Made by a program: the position numbers and the translations under genes
Assembly: GCA_025454275.1 (NCBI GenBank)
Contig: JALOOS010000049.1
Location: 1 to 9,053, forward strand
From: Desulfobacterales bacterium
Lineage (GTDB): Bacteria; Desulfobacterota; Desulfobacteria; Desulfobacterales; SpSt-501
DNA length: 9,053 nucleotides
Direction of reading: 5' to 3'
Notes under the pieces: model-generated
What the model was told of the DNA's origin: nothing
Seen by the model: only the letters and a program-made list of their open reading frames with translations
Databases searched by the model: none
Shown: one piece after another, positions 1-6,232 of the stretch
How positions within the stretch are numbered: the stretch's first letter is position 1
Layout of the letters: every line of letters starts with the position of its first letter

Positions 1-264
1 CCCGTCGATCGACTTCCAGACGTAGTAGGACGGGAGGTTTTCGTGAGGCAGGTGGCAGTCGACGCAGCGGATCGTGCGGTGGGCGCCGACATTGAACCAT
101 GCTTCGAACTGGGATTGCATGACGTGGCAGGAGCCGCAGAAGAGCGCCGTCTCGGTGCGGGCCATGAGCTGGGGGGGGCCGAAGGCCAGAAACCCGCCGG
201 CCGCCCCACCGCCGACGAGCAGCAGGGCCCATACTTTCCAGTTGATGCGTTTCAGGAGAGCCAT
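1..264 (-). CDS. nrfH: NrfH-like cytochrome c nitrite reductase small subunit (NapC/NirT family), 5' part only
   Basis: Membrane-anchored multiheme cytochrome c that passes electrons from menaquinol to the periplasmic nitrite reductase NrfA. The first 88 residues are visible; the gene runs off the left edge, and the family is usually about 150-160 aa with four hemes. Seen: a short basic N-terminus (MALLKRINWK), one hydrophobic membrane anchor at about residues 9-28 with no cleavage site, then two heme-binding motifs, CGSCHVM (43-49) and CVDCH (67-71), the latter followed by LPHENLP. The Met two residues after the first CxxCH matches the unusual Met ligand of heme 1 known in NrfH, at the same position (49) as I recall for the Desulfovibrio protein. 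This favours NrfH over NapC, although the two are close relatives. GAGG at 275-278 lies 10 nt before the ATG. An Fnr-type site lies upstream. nrfA would be expected just outside the window. Confidence 0.88.
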   Translation of the reverse strand, partial: MALLKRINWKVWALLLVGGGAAGGFLAFGPPQLMARTETALFCGSCHVMQSQFEAWFNVGAHRTIRCVDCHLPHENLPSYYVWKSIDG

Positions 265-388
265 GGCGTCGCAACCTCGCCGGATGGGTTTCAGCCGGGG
301 GCCCCGGGCGGCTCACGGCATCCGCGGCAGCATTCAGACGCGAAGGCCGCCGATGGCGGAGAACGGACCGTGCACGGAAGCTCTGGTT

Positions 389-397
389 GAGATAGCA
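389..397 (-). promoter_or_regulatory. Predicted extended -10 element of the nrfH promoter
   Basis: Read on the minus strand, the sequence is TGC followed by TATCTC. The hexamer occupies 394-389 and matches the TATAAT consensus at only three of six positions, but it carries the TG dinucleotide of an extended -10. If it spans -12 to -7, transcription starts at about position 382 (an A), leaving a leader of about 118 nt before the nrfH ATG. There is no good -35 at the usual distance. That is normal for activator-dependent class II promoters, where the regulator occupies that place; here the Fnr-type palindrome is centred at -41.5. Confidence 0.45.
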
Positions 398-416
398 GGT
401 CGGCCGGGGGAAGAAA

Positions 417-430
417 TTGACTTAAGTCAA
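417..430. promoter_or_regulatory. Crp/Fnr-family operator (perfect palindrome) upstream of nrfH
   Basis: The 14-bp sequence TTGACTTAAGTCAA is a perfect palindrome with the form TTGAC-N4-GTCAA. This is the Fnr/Dnr/NnrR half-site geometry (Fnr itself prefers TTGAT-N4-ATCAA). It sits in the only sizeable gap upstream of nrfH. Its centre (423.5) is 41.5 bp from the predicted start at 382, the classic class II activation position. Inferred role: activation of nitrite reduction by an anaerobic or nitric-oxide-responsive Crp/Fnr regulator (Fnr, Dnr or HcpR type). The regulator is not encoded here; the CNB protein in this window has no DNA-binding domain. Confidence 0.7.
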
Positions 431-440
431 ATGAGAGCAT

Positions 441-727
441 CTATACCGATGCGGGCGGCGCGACGCGGAAAGAGGGGCGCTCCAGCTTGGAGCGGCGGCA
501 TTGCGGACAGCGGCCCGGGCGGGTCAGGCGCCGGCGGTGGGCGAACACATACCCCTGGGGGTCACGCACAAGTCCCCGCCGGATGCGGCGATCGAACGCC
601 GGACGTGGGACAGGTGCGCGTAGATCTCCTTCTCCGTGAGTCCGAGCTCGACGCCGAGCTCGCGGGCATCCATTTCCCGGTCGGCCAGCAAGGAGATGAT
701 CCTGCGTCGAATCGTCTCGGAGGGCAT
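441..727 (-). pseudogene. HTH/zinc-ribbon transcriptional regulator (COG3357-like), frameshifted
   Basis: The first frame (727 to 524) starts MPSETIRRRIISLLADREMD and continues with a winged-helix-like segment (LGVELGLTEKEIYAHLSHV) to residue 57 (..CVTP). It then runs out of frame and stops at residue 67. The adjacent frame carries the expected continuation, GYVFAHRRRLTRPGRCPQC, then ..LERPSFRV, ending at TAG 443-441. This is the second half of a zinc ribbon typical of small HTH-plus-zinc-ribbon regulators. Adding one base in the C5 run (G5 on the plus strand, 557-561) would join the frames into a protein of about 95 aa. The first CxxC usually expected before GYVF is also missing, so a deletion of about 13 or 16 nt there is the alternative. 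The gene starts 15 nt after the radical SAM stop and is probably its cotranscribed partner. No clear ribosome binding site is visible. A sequencing error cannot be excluded. Confidence 0.68.
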
Positions 728-742
728 CGTGCGCCGGCCGCC

Positions 743-1753
743 TCATGCGGGCGGCACCTCCCGCTTGAGCAGGCAACAGCCGATCCTCTGGACGGGCAGA
801 CCCTCGAACGGCCGCGGCCCGGGCTGGATCAGCGCGTGCATGACGCAGCCCTCCGCGATCTCGAGCCGGAAGAGGTCCTTCTCGTTCAGCCGGGGCCGCT
901 CCGCCAGCCGGTCGCCCTCGAAGGCGAGGCTGTGCAGGGGGAAATCCTCGCAGAGCGGGCAGCGGTAGACCCGGCCGTTGGGGAAGGCGAAGTAGTTGTC
1001 GGCCACCCGCCCCGCGCAGGCGAAGGGCTCCCCGGGTTCGAGAAAAACCCGGGGATAGATGACCCGGATGCCCCGCCGGGCGATCGCCTCGGCCGCCGCC
1101 GGCACCTGGGCGCGCCACTCGGCGGCAGGCACCCGCTCCATCTCCGGCGCCCCTGAATCGCCACCGGCCACGGCCGCCTTGCCCCTCAGCCCGAGCACCT
1201 GGATGAAGAAGCTCTCGACCCCCGCCGCTTCGAGCAGGGCTCCCATGGCCGGCAGCTCGTGCAGGTTGGCCCGGCTCACGGTGGTGATGAGGCTGGTACG
1301 AAACCCCTTGGCCCGGCTGCGCCGGATCCCGTTCAGGCAGGCATCGAAGGATCCCCGCCCCCGGATGCGGTCGTTCGTCGCGGCGGCGGCCCCGTCCAGG
1401 CTGAAGCTGAACACATCCACCTCCGCCGGGGTCACCTGCTCCAGGATGTCGTGAAAGAGATACCCGTTGGTGTCGATCGTGATGCTGCCGAAGCCGAGCG
1501 ACCGGGCGCGGCGCACGGCGCGCGGCAGGTCCGGGTGCAGCGTGGGCTCCCCGCCGAGGAGAACCAGGTTGGCCCCCGGGCTTCTCGCAGCGAACACCTC
1601 CAGCCAGCGCTCGATCCGCCCGATCGGCAGCCGCGTCCGCCCGTGCTGGGCCGGGTTGATGTAGCAGTGCCGGCAGCGCAGGTTGCAGCGGGTCAGCACG
1701 TGCAAAAAAACGTTCGCCGCCCGCTCCGAAAACTCAACTGTTGATGAAACCAT
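743..1753 (-). CDS. Radical SAM protein with SPASM/twitch-like C-terminal cysteines, substrate unknown
   Basis: A 336-aa radical SAM enzyme. The N-terminal half has the cluster motif C23-N-L-R-C27-R-H-C30 followed by YINPAQHG. It also has the SAM-contacting GGEP motif (67-70), the TIDTNG strand (91-97) and FSFSLDG (115-121), as in MoaA/PqqE-type enzymes. The C-terminal part has further cysteines, C246, C265 and C268 (RCPLC), C303 and C326-C327. Their spacing suggests one auxiliary Fe-S cluster of twitch/SPASM type. Such enzymes modify peptides or make cofactors, but I see no candidate precursor peptide nearby and do not assign a substrate. The ATG overlaps the TAA of the upstream CNB gene by one base (TAATG). 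There is no separate Shine-Dalgarno, so translation is probably coupled. Length is normal and no motif is damaged. Confidence 0.88.
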   Translation of the reverse strand: MVSSTVEFSERAANVFLHVLTRCNLRCRHCYINPAQHGRTRLPIGRIERWLEVFAARSPGANLVLLGGEPTLHPDLPRAVRRARSLGFGSITIDTNGYLFHDILEQVTPAEVDVFSFSLDGAAAATNDRIRGRGSFDACLNGIRRSRAKGFRTSLITTVSRANLHELPAMGALLEAAGVESFFIQVLGLRGKAAVAGGDSGAPEMERVPAAEWRAQVPAAAEAIARRGIRVIYPRVFLEPGEPFACAGRVADNYFAFPNGRVYRCPLCEDFPLHSLAFEGDRLAERPRLNEKDLFRLEIAEGCVMHALIQPGPRPFEGLPVQRIGCCLLKREVPPA

Positions 1754-2262
1754 TATATTTTGGCGATCAGGTGCTTGATCTTCTTCTTGGCCGCGATCAG
1801 CTCGGCATTGGTCGCCCGCAGGCGGATCGACATGTACTCCGCGAAGATGCGGTAGAGGAGCAGCAGGAAATCGAGTTTTTCCTCTTCAGGGGTCCGGGAA
1901 CTGATGCGGCTGGCGGCGGCGGTGTCCACCGCGAGGCAGATGGTCTTGCCCACGGCCTTGGTGGTGGCCGAGCGGTCCATGCTGTCGACGATGCGCATCT
2001 CCCCGAAGATGTCCCCTTTCTTGTCGATGACGCCGATCTCGAGCCCCTCCTTGACGACGCGCACCTTGCCGGACAGCAAAAAATAGAGCCAGGGGTCCAC
2101 ATCCCCCTCGCGGATGATGGTCTCCCCGTCCTCGTACTCGCGGATTTTGCTTAATTTCAACAGCTTGCCGAGACTTTTGGTCTCGAAATTCTTCAGGGCG
2201 GAAATGCCCATCAGCTTCTGGATGTTCTCGATGTTGTCCTTGAGGTATTTCGACTCGATCAT
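1753..2262 (-). CDS. Cyclic-nucleotide-binding domain protein without a DNA-binding domain
   Basis: A 169-aa cytoplasmic protein with a single cyclic-nucleotide-binding (Crp-type) beta-barrel at about residues 20-120. Seen: DGETIIREGD (45-54), FLLSGKVRVV (61-70) and a phosphate-binding cassette, FGEMRIVDSMDRSAT (86-100). The cassette keeps the key Glu88 and Arg97, so cyclic nucleotide binding is plausible. The C-terminus is a long charged/hydrophobic helix (about 128-169, ending KKKIKHLIAKI). It holds no helix-turn-helix, so this is not a Crp/Fnr transcription factor; it may instead transmit a signal to a partner or dimerise. An upstream in-frame ATG at 2316 is possible, but the ATG at 2262 has a good ribosome binding site and the extra 18 residues are Pro/Gly-rich and unlike the family. 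The gene is coupled to the downstream radical SAM gene, suggesting that the two work together. Ligand and role are unknown. Confidence 0.87.
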   Translation of the reverse strand: MIESKYLKDNIENIQKLMGISALKNFETKSLGKLLKLSKIREYEDGETIIREGDVDPWLYFLLSGKVRVVKEGLEIGVIDKKGDIFGEMRIVDSMDRSATTKAVGKTICLAVDTAAASRISSRTPEEEKLDFLLLLYRIFAEYMSIRLRATNAELIAAKKKIKHLIAKI

Positions 2263-2267
2263 GGGAT

Positions 2268-2272
2268 CCTCC
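2268..2272 (-). promoter_or_regulatory. Shine-Dalgarno GGAGG that fixes the CNB gene start
   Basis: GGAGG on the minus strand ends 5 nt before the ATG at 2262. The alternative ATG at 2316 has no comparable purine-rich sequence. This decides for the shorter protein. Confidence 0.75.
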
Positions 2273-2325
2273 CGCGGCAGGCCGCCCCCTTCCGGCACCG
2301 GTGGCGGCGTCGGCACATGGATGGG

Positions 2326-2354
2326 ATTTTACACCGGAGAGGGTGAAAGCGCAA
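2326..2354 (-). promoter_or_regulatory. Predicted sigma-70-type promoter for the CNB/radical SAM unit
   Basis: On the minus strand, TTGCGC (2354-2349) and TAAAAT (2331-2326) are separated by exactly 17 nt. The -10 matches the consensus at five of six positions, and the -35 at only three of six. It lies in the 130-bp gap between the purF stop and the CNB start and would give a leader of about 55-60 nt. This is the most A/T-rich stretch of that gap. Prediction only. Confidence 0.45.
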
Positions 2355-2372
2355 GCCGCGACGCGCCTTGCG
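2350..2372 (-). terminator. Hairpin downstream of purF (possible terminator, no U-tract)
   Basis: The 23-nt sequence folds as CGCAAG, G, CGC, loop GTC, GCG, G, CTTGCG: a nine-pair stem broken by one G-G mismatch, about 20 nt after the purF stop. On the transcribed strand it is followed by CTTTCACCCTCTCC rather than a run of T, so it is a poor intrinsic terminator. It could be a weak or Rho-assisted end of the glt-purF transcript. Its distal arm overlaps the -35 of the predicted promoter, so it may instead be incidental. Confidence 0.3.
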
Positions 2373-2392
2373 GCGGCCGCCCGGAAGCGCAC

Positions 2393-3829
2393 TCAGCACC
2401 CTTTTTCCAGGCAGTCCTTGGTGAGCGCTTCGTCGAAGAGCACCGGGTAGCGTCCGTCGAAACAGGCTTTGCAGAATTTGTGCTCCGGCTCGGGCACGCC
2501 GGTCGATGCGAGCAGCCCGGGGATGCTGAGGTAGTGCAGGGTGTCGAGTCCCAGCAGGCGGCAGATCTCCTCCTCGGATTTACCGGCCGCGATCAGCTCG
2601 CCTCTGGTCGAGAAATCGATGCCGTAGTGACAGGGGAAGCGGTGGGGGGGGCCGGCGATGCGCATGTGCACGCGCCGCACGCCGAGCTCGCGCAGCGCCT
2701 TGACCCGGGTCTTGACCGTGGTGCCGCGGATGATCGAATCGTCGATAATGATGATCTCCCGGCCCTTCAGGAGCTCCTTCACCGGGTTGAGCTTCACCCG
2801 CACCCCGAAATCGCGCATGCTCTGGGTGGGCTGGATGAAGGTTCGGCCGACGTAGTGGTTGCGGATCATCCCCAGCTCGAAGGGGATCCCGGACTCCTCG
2901 GTGTAGCCGATGGCGGCATAGGTCCCGGAGTCCGGGAAGGGCATGACGAAGTCGGCTGCGACCGGCGCCTCGCGTGCGAGCTGCCGGCCCTGGGCCTTGC
3001 GCACGAGGTAGACGTTCCGGCCGTCGATCGTGCTGTCCGGACGGGCGAAATAGATGAGCTCGAAGATGCAGAGCGCGCGCCGGGGGGCCGGCGGCGTTTG
3101 GATGCTGCGCAGCCCCTCGTGGGTGATGATCACGATCTCGCCGGGTTCGATCTCGCGGACAAACTGCGCCTCGACGAGGTCGAGCGCGCAGCTCTCCGAG
3201 GCCAGGACGTGGTAGCCGTTCAGGCGGCCGAGGCAGAGCGGGCGGAAGCCGTGCGGGTCGCGGATGCCGATCACCTCCCCGCGGCTGGTCAGCATGACGA
3301 GGGAGAAGGCGCCCTCCAGCCGTCCCACGGAGCGGACCAGGGCCTCCTCGAACCCGTGCTTTAAGTTTTTGACGAAGAGATGCAGGAACACCTCGCTGTC
3401 CATGGTGGACTGGAAGATCGAGCCGGCCTGCTCGAGCTCCTCCTTGAGGAGGGGGGCGTTGGTGATGTTGCCGTTGTGCCCAACGGCATAGGATTTGTTG
3501 CGGTGCCGGACGATGAACGGCTGGGCATTGGTCAGGATGGAGCTGCCGGTGGTGGAGTAACGCACGTGCCCGATGGCGCAACAGCCGTCGAGCTCCTCCA
3601 GGTGGTTCACGTCGAAGACATCGGGCACAAGCCCCATCCCCTTGTGCGCGACGATCGCCCCGTCGCGGGCGACGCCGATGCCCGCGCTTTCCTGGCCGCG
3701 GTGCTGCAGGGCGTAAAGGCCGAAGTAAGTCATGGCCGCCGCCTCCGGATGCCCGCAGATCCCGAAGATCCCGCAGGCCTCCCGCGGCTTGTCGGAAATT
3801 TCGCACGACCTCAGATGGGGATGCGACAT
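2393..3829 (-). CDS. purF: Amidophosphoribosyltransferase (glutamine PRPP amidotransferase)
   Basis: First committed enzyme of purine synthesis: PRPP + glutamine + water gives 5-phosphoribosylamine, glutamate and pyrophosphate. The protein has 478 aa, full length for the family. The N-terminal class II glutamine amidotransferase domain (19 to about 250) begins REACGIFGI. Cys19 should become the N-terminal nucleophile after removal of an 18-residue propeptide. LQHRGQESAG (41-50) and GHNGNITN (117-124) follow. The phosphoribosyltransferase domain has the PRPP loop IIIIDDSIIRGTT (359-371). Cys254, Cys400, Cys453 and Cys456 occupy the positions of the four [4Fe-4S] ligands of the Bacillus-type enzyme, so this is the cluster-containing, oxygen-sensitive type with a propeptide, not the E. 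coli type. AAAGG (3838-3842) lies 8 nt before the ATG. The gene follows the glutamate synthase gene by 46 bp and is probably cotranscribed with it. Confidence 0.97.
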   Translation of the reverse strand: MSHPHLRSCEISDKPREACGIFGICGHPEAAAMTYFGLYALQHRGQESAGIGVARDGAIVAHKGMGLVPDVFDVNHLEELDGCCAIGHVRYSTTGSSILTNAQPFIVRHRNKSYAVGHNGNITNAPLLKEELEQAGSIFQSTMDSEVFLHLFVKNLKHGFEEALVRSVGRLEGAFSLVMLTSRGEVIGIRDPHGFRPLCLGRLNGYHVLASESCALDLVEAQFVREIEPGEIVIITHEGLRSIQTPPAPRRALCIFELIYFARPDSTIDGRNVYLVRKAQGRQLAREAPVAADFVMPFPDSGTYAAIGYTEESGIPFELGMIRNHYVGRTFIQPTQSMRDFGVRVKLNPVKELLKGREIIIIDDSIIRGTTVKTRVKALRELGVRRVHMRIAGPPHRFPCHYGIDFSTRGELIAAGKSEEEICRLLGLDTLHYLSIPGLLASTGVPEPEHKFCKACFDGRYPVLFDEALTKDCLEKGC

Positions 3830-3842
3830 GTCGGTTGCCTTT

Positions 3843-3868
3843 CGGGCGACGGGCGGACGGGTGACCGG
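3843..3868 (-). repeat. GC-rich repeat copy in the gltB3D-purF gap
   Basis: Read on the minus strand, this 26-bp segment begins CCGGTCACCCGTC and continues GCCCGTCG after one mismatch. It matches the plus-strand sequence at 6231-6251 at 20 of 21 positions. The 12-mer CGGGCGACGGGC (3843-3854) also occurs on the plus strand at 6284-6295. It lies entirely between the two genes, just upstream of the purF ribosome binding site. Probably a copy of a short dispersed palindromic element. Confidence 0.6.
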
Positions 3869-3875
3869 CCGACCT

Positions 3876-6221
3876 TCACTCCAAGGGAAAATTCTCCTCC
3901 AGGTTCCACACCCCGCAGGGGCAGGCCCCGGCGCAGAACCCGCAGCCGATGCACAGGCGCGCGTCGACCGCGTACTCGTAGGCGCCGGGGAGCTCCCGGC
4001 GGCTGATCGCCCCCTGGGGGCAGACCGCGACGCAGACCCCGCAGTCGCGGCAGGCCCCGCAGGAGAGGCACTGGGAGCCGCACTGGGCGAGATCGCCGAA
4101 GGCGACGATGCGCGGGTCGAAGTACTCCAGCGTGACCCGCCGCTTCTCGATCATCTGCCGCCGGAAGGGGGCCGGGGTACGCCCATCGGATTCATCGCAG
4201 ATGAGCTGGGCCACCCGACGGCCGGCCCCGATCGCCTCGGTGAGCAGCCCGGGTTTGACCAGGTCCCCGATCGCGAACACCTTCGGGTCGCTCGTACGGT
4301 ACTCCGCGTTCACCTTGACGAAACCGCGCTCCACCGCGATCCCCTCGGGCAGAAAGGAGAGATCGGGCGCCTCGCCGATCGAGACGATCACGGTGTCGGC
4401 GGGGATCTCCTCCCCGTCGGCGAGCCGCACCCCGGTCGCGGTGATCGCGGCTGTGGCGACGGGCCAGCGGAAGAGGGCCCCGACCGCCTCGGCCGCACGC
4501 CGCTCTTTGCCGAAGGCGGCGGGTGCCTGAACGTCGAGGAGGGTGATCCGGGCGGCCCCCAGCCGGTGGGCCTCGGTGGCGACGTCGCAGCCGACGTTCC
4601 CGGCGCCGATGATCACCACCTGCCGGCCGCAGGCGGCGGTTCCGGCCTTGGCGGCCTCCAGGAAATCGAGGGCCGCGACGGCGCGCTCGATGCCCGGCAC
4701 CGGCAGCGTGCGCGGCGTCTGGGCGCCGGTGGCGAGCACCACGTAATCGAAATCCTCGCGCAGCCGGGCGGTCTCCTCCCGGCCGAGCGGCTGCTGGAGG
4801 TACACATGGGGGAGGATCTCCTTGATGCGCCCGAGCTCGGTCTCGATCACCTCGCGGGGGATGCGGCTGTCGGGGATCACGCGCGTGAACTTCCCCCCCA
4901 GGCGCCCCGCCCGCTCGTAGACCACGGCTTCGTGGCCGCGCAGCCTGAGCTGCCAGGCGACCGAGAGCCCCGCCGGCCCGCCGCCGATCACGGCGATCCG
5001 CTTGCCGCTCACCGGCGGCAGCGCGGGGAGCTTGGCGCGGATGCTGGCCTGGCCGATCCGCGTCGTGTCGACCGGCGCCATCGCAGCGCCGGAACGGGTG
5101 CAGGACTCCATGCAGAGATTCGGACACAGGTAGCCGCAGACGGCCGCCGGAAAGGGGGTGTAGGCCAGCGCCAGGTCGACGGCCTCCTCGACCCGCCCCT
5201 CCCGGATCAGCTGCCAGCGCCGCTGCACCGGGATCCCCGTCGGGCAGGAGGCCTCGCAGGGGGCGGCGTATTTCTGGTTCTCCCAGACCGGGATGAAGCG
5301 GCGCAGCTCCCCGGTGACGATCGGCGGGATCACCCCGCGGTCGATCCGGCTCAGGTCCCCGATCAGCCCCCCCCGGCCGAGCTCCGCATCCCACACCTCG
5401 CGGCGGAAGGCCTCCACGGCGCGCGCCGCCCGGCCGGCCTTCTCGTTGGGCCGGCGCGCCACCAGAAGCTGCCACTCCCGCCGGGCGCTCAAGGGCTTGA
5501 GCAGCTCGGTCCGGCTGATCTTCTTCAGGAAGACGGCCAGGCGCACAGAGAGCCACTCCCAGTCGGCATCGCCGATCGGCGCCAGGCGCGCATCGGCCTG
5601 GCTGAAGCCCGCATGCGGGCCGCGGAAGAAGACCCTGCCCCCCACCATGCCGACGAGCGGCCGGTAGCCGAGGACGTTTTCGGGCGCCTGGGCCTCGTGG
5701 CCGCAGATCACGGCCACCCCGCCCGCCATGAACTCGCCGAAGTAATCCCCGGCCGACCCGAGGACCCAGAGCTCCGGCGGGTCGAAGCGCGGGTTGTGCT
5801 TGGTCATGGTCATACCGCGGGCGCCGATGTTTCCGCCCACGTAAACGCAGCCCTGGGCCATGCCGTTGGCGGCGCCGTTGCCGGCGTGGCCGTGAACGGT
5901 GATCTCGGCCCCGGCATTGAGCCAGCCGACGTCGTCGGAGGCCGGCCCGAACACCTCGATGCGGGTGCCGGGAAACCCCATGGCGCCTACGCGCTGGCCG
6001 GGGTGGCCGGTGATGCGCAGGCCGGCGCCTTCAGCACCGGCACGCCAGAGCCTGCCGCCGATCCCGTGCTGGCCGTAGGCTTCGATCTGCAGGCGGCGAT
6101 GCCCCGCGGCCACCGCCGCCTGGATCTGCTCCTCGAGGAGGCGCGAGCTCACGCGCTCCCCGGCCTGCCGGCCGGAGATCACCAATGGGGGAGAAACGTT
6201 GCGCTGCTGGGGTTCGTTCAT
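3876..6221 (-). CDS. Glutamate synthase GltB3 domain fused to GltD-like FAD/NAD(P) oxidoreductase with ferredoxin domain
   Basis: A 781-aa fusion that supplies the structural and electron-input parts of glutamate synthase. Residues 10 to about 255 form the glycine-rich beta-helix (GXGXG) domain of the glutamate synthase large subunit (GltB3), for example YGQHGIGG, HGHAGNGAANGMAQG and YVGGNIGARGM. Residues about 305-390 are the GltD N-terminal Fe-S domain, with cysteines 322, 326, 362, 366, 370 and 374. The oxidoreductase follows: FAD loop IAVIGGGPAG (409-418), NAD(P) loop VVIIGAGNVG (535-544) and VFAIGDLVKPG (648-658). The C-terminus is a two-cluster ferredoxin domain (C724/727/730/734 and C757/760/763/767), preceded by three extra cysteines, 714, 718 and 721. 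Expected role: carry electrons from NAD(P)H, or ferredoxin, to the FMN site of GltB2. An in-frame ATG at 6329 would start inside a repeat; the ATG at 6221 has GGAG 7 nt upstream and is preferred. The gap to gltB2 is 100 bp. Confidence 0.93.
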   Translation of the reverse strand: MNEPQQRNVSPPLVISGRQAGERVSSRLLEEQIQAAVAAGHRRLQIEAYGQHGIGGRLWRAGAEGAGLRITGHPGQRVGAMGFPGTRIEVFGPASDDVGWLNAGAEITVHGHAGNGAANGMAQGCVYVGGNIGARGMTMTKHNPRFDPPELWVLGSAGDYFGEFMAGGVAVICGHEAQAPENVLGYRPLVGMVGGRVFFRGPHAGFSQADARLAPIGDADWEWLSVRLAVFLKKISRTELLKPLSARREWQLLVARRPNEKAGRAARAVEAFRREVWDAELGRGGLIGDLSRIDRGVIPPIVTGELRRFIPVWENQKYAAPCEASCPTGIPVQRRWQLIREGRVEEAVDLALAYTPFPAAVCGYLCPNLCMESCTRSGAAMAPVDTTRIGQASIRAKLPALPPVSGKRIAVIGGGPAGLSVAWQLRLRGHEAVVYERAGRLGGKFTRVIPDSRIPREVIETELGRIKEILPHVYLQQPLGREETARLREDFDYVVLATGAQTPRTLPVPGIERAVAALDFLEAAKAGTAACGRQVVIIGAGNVGCDVATEAHRLGAARITLLDVQAPAAFGKERRAAEAVGALFRWPVATAAITATGVRLADGEEIPADTVIVSIGEAPDLSFLPEGIAVERGFVKVNAEYRTSDPKVFAIGDLVKPGLLTEAIGAGRRVAQLICDESDGRTPAPFRRQMIEKRRVTLEYFDPRIVAFGDLAQCGSQCLSCGACRDCGVCVAVCPQGAISRRELPGAYEYAVDARLCIGCGFCAGACPCGVWNLEENFPLE

Positions 6222-6228
6222 GTTTTTA

Positions 6229-6232
6229 CTCC
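6229..6232 (-). promoter_or_regulatory. Shine-Dalgarno GGAG that fixes the gltB3-gltD start
   Basis: GGAG on the minus strand ends 7 nt before the ATG at 6221. The farther in-frame ATG (6329) overlaps the gltB2 stop region and would add 36 residues encoded largely by the tandem GGGCCGAC repeat. This site therefore decides for the shorter protein. Confidence 0.7.

Noticed and set aside
417..447. Plus-strand sigma-70 promoter using TTGACT at 417-422 and TATACC at 442-447.
   Set aside because: The spacer is 19 nt, the -10 is poor and there is no plus-strand gene downstream; the palindrome is better explained as a Crp/Fnr site for nrfH.
74..1156. Open frame on the plus strand (360 codons) spanning nrfH, the regulator and the radical SAM gene.
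   Set aside because: It crosses three convincing minus-strand genes and the nrfH control region, and its translation shows no domain.
743..1753. Heme-pathway radical SAM enzyme (NirJ/AhbC/AhbD), suggested by the nearby cytochrome gene.
   Set aside because: The gene is linked to the CNB gene rather than to nrfH, no other heme-synthesis gene is near, and the sequence after the cluster motif (YINPAQHG) is not one I can assign to those families.
1753..2316. CNB protein as the Fnr-type regulator acting on the TTGAC-N4-GTCAA site.
   Set aside because: It has no helix-turn-helix after the nucleotide-binding barrel and therefore cannot be the DNA-binding regulator by itself.
3876..6221. DsrL-type NADH oxidoreductase of sulfur metabolism, which resembles GltD and also has a C-terminal ferredoxin domain.
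   Set aside because: The fused glutamate synthase GXGXG domain and the gltB1-gltB2 neighbours fix it to glutamate synthase; no dsr gene is present.
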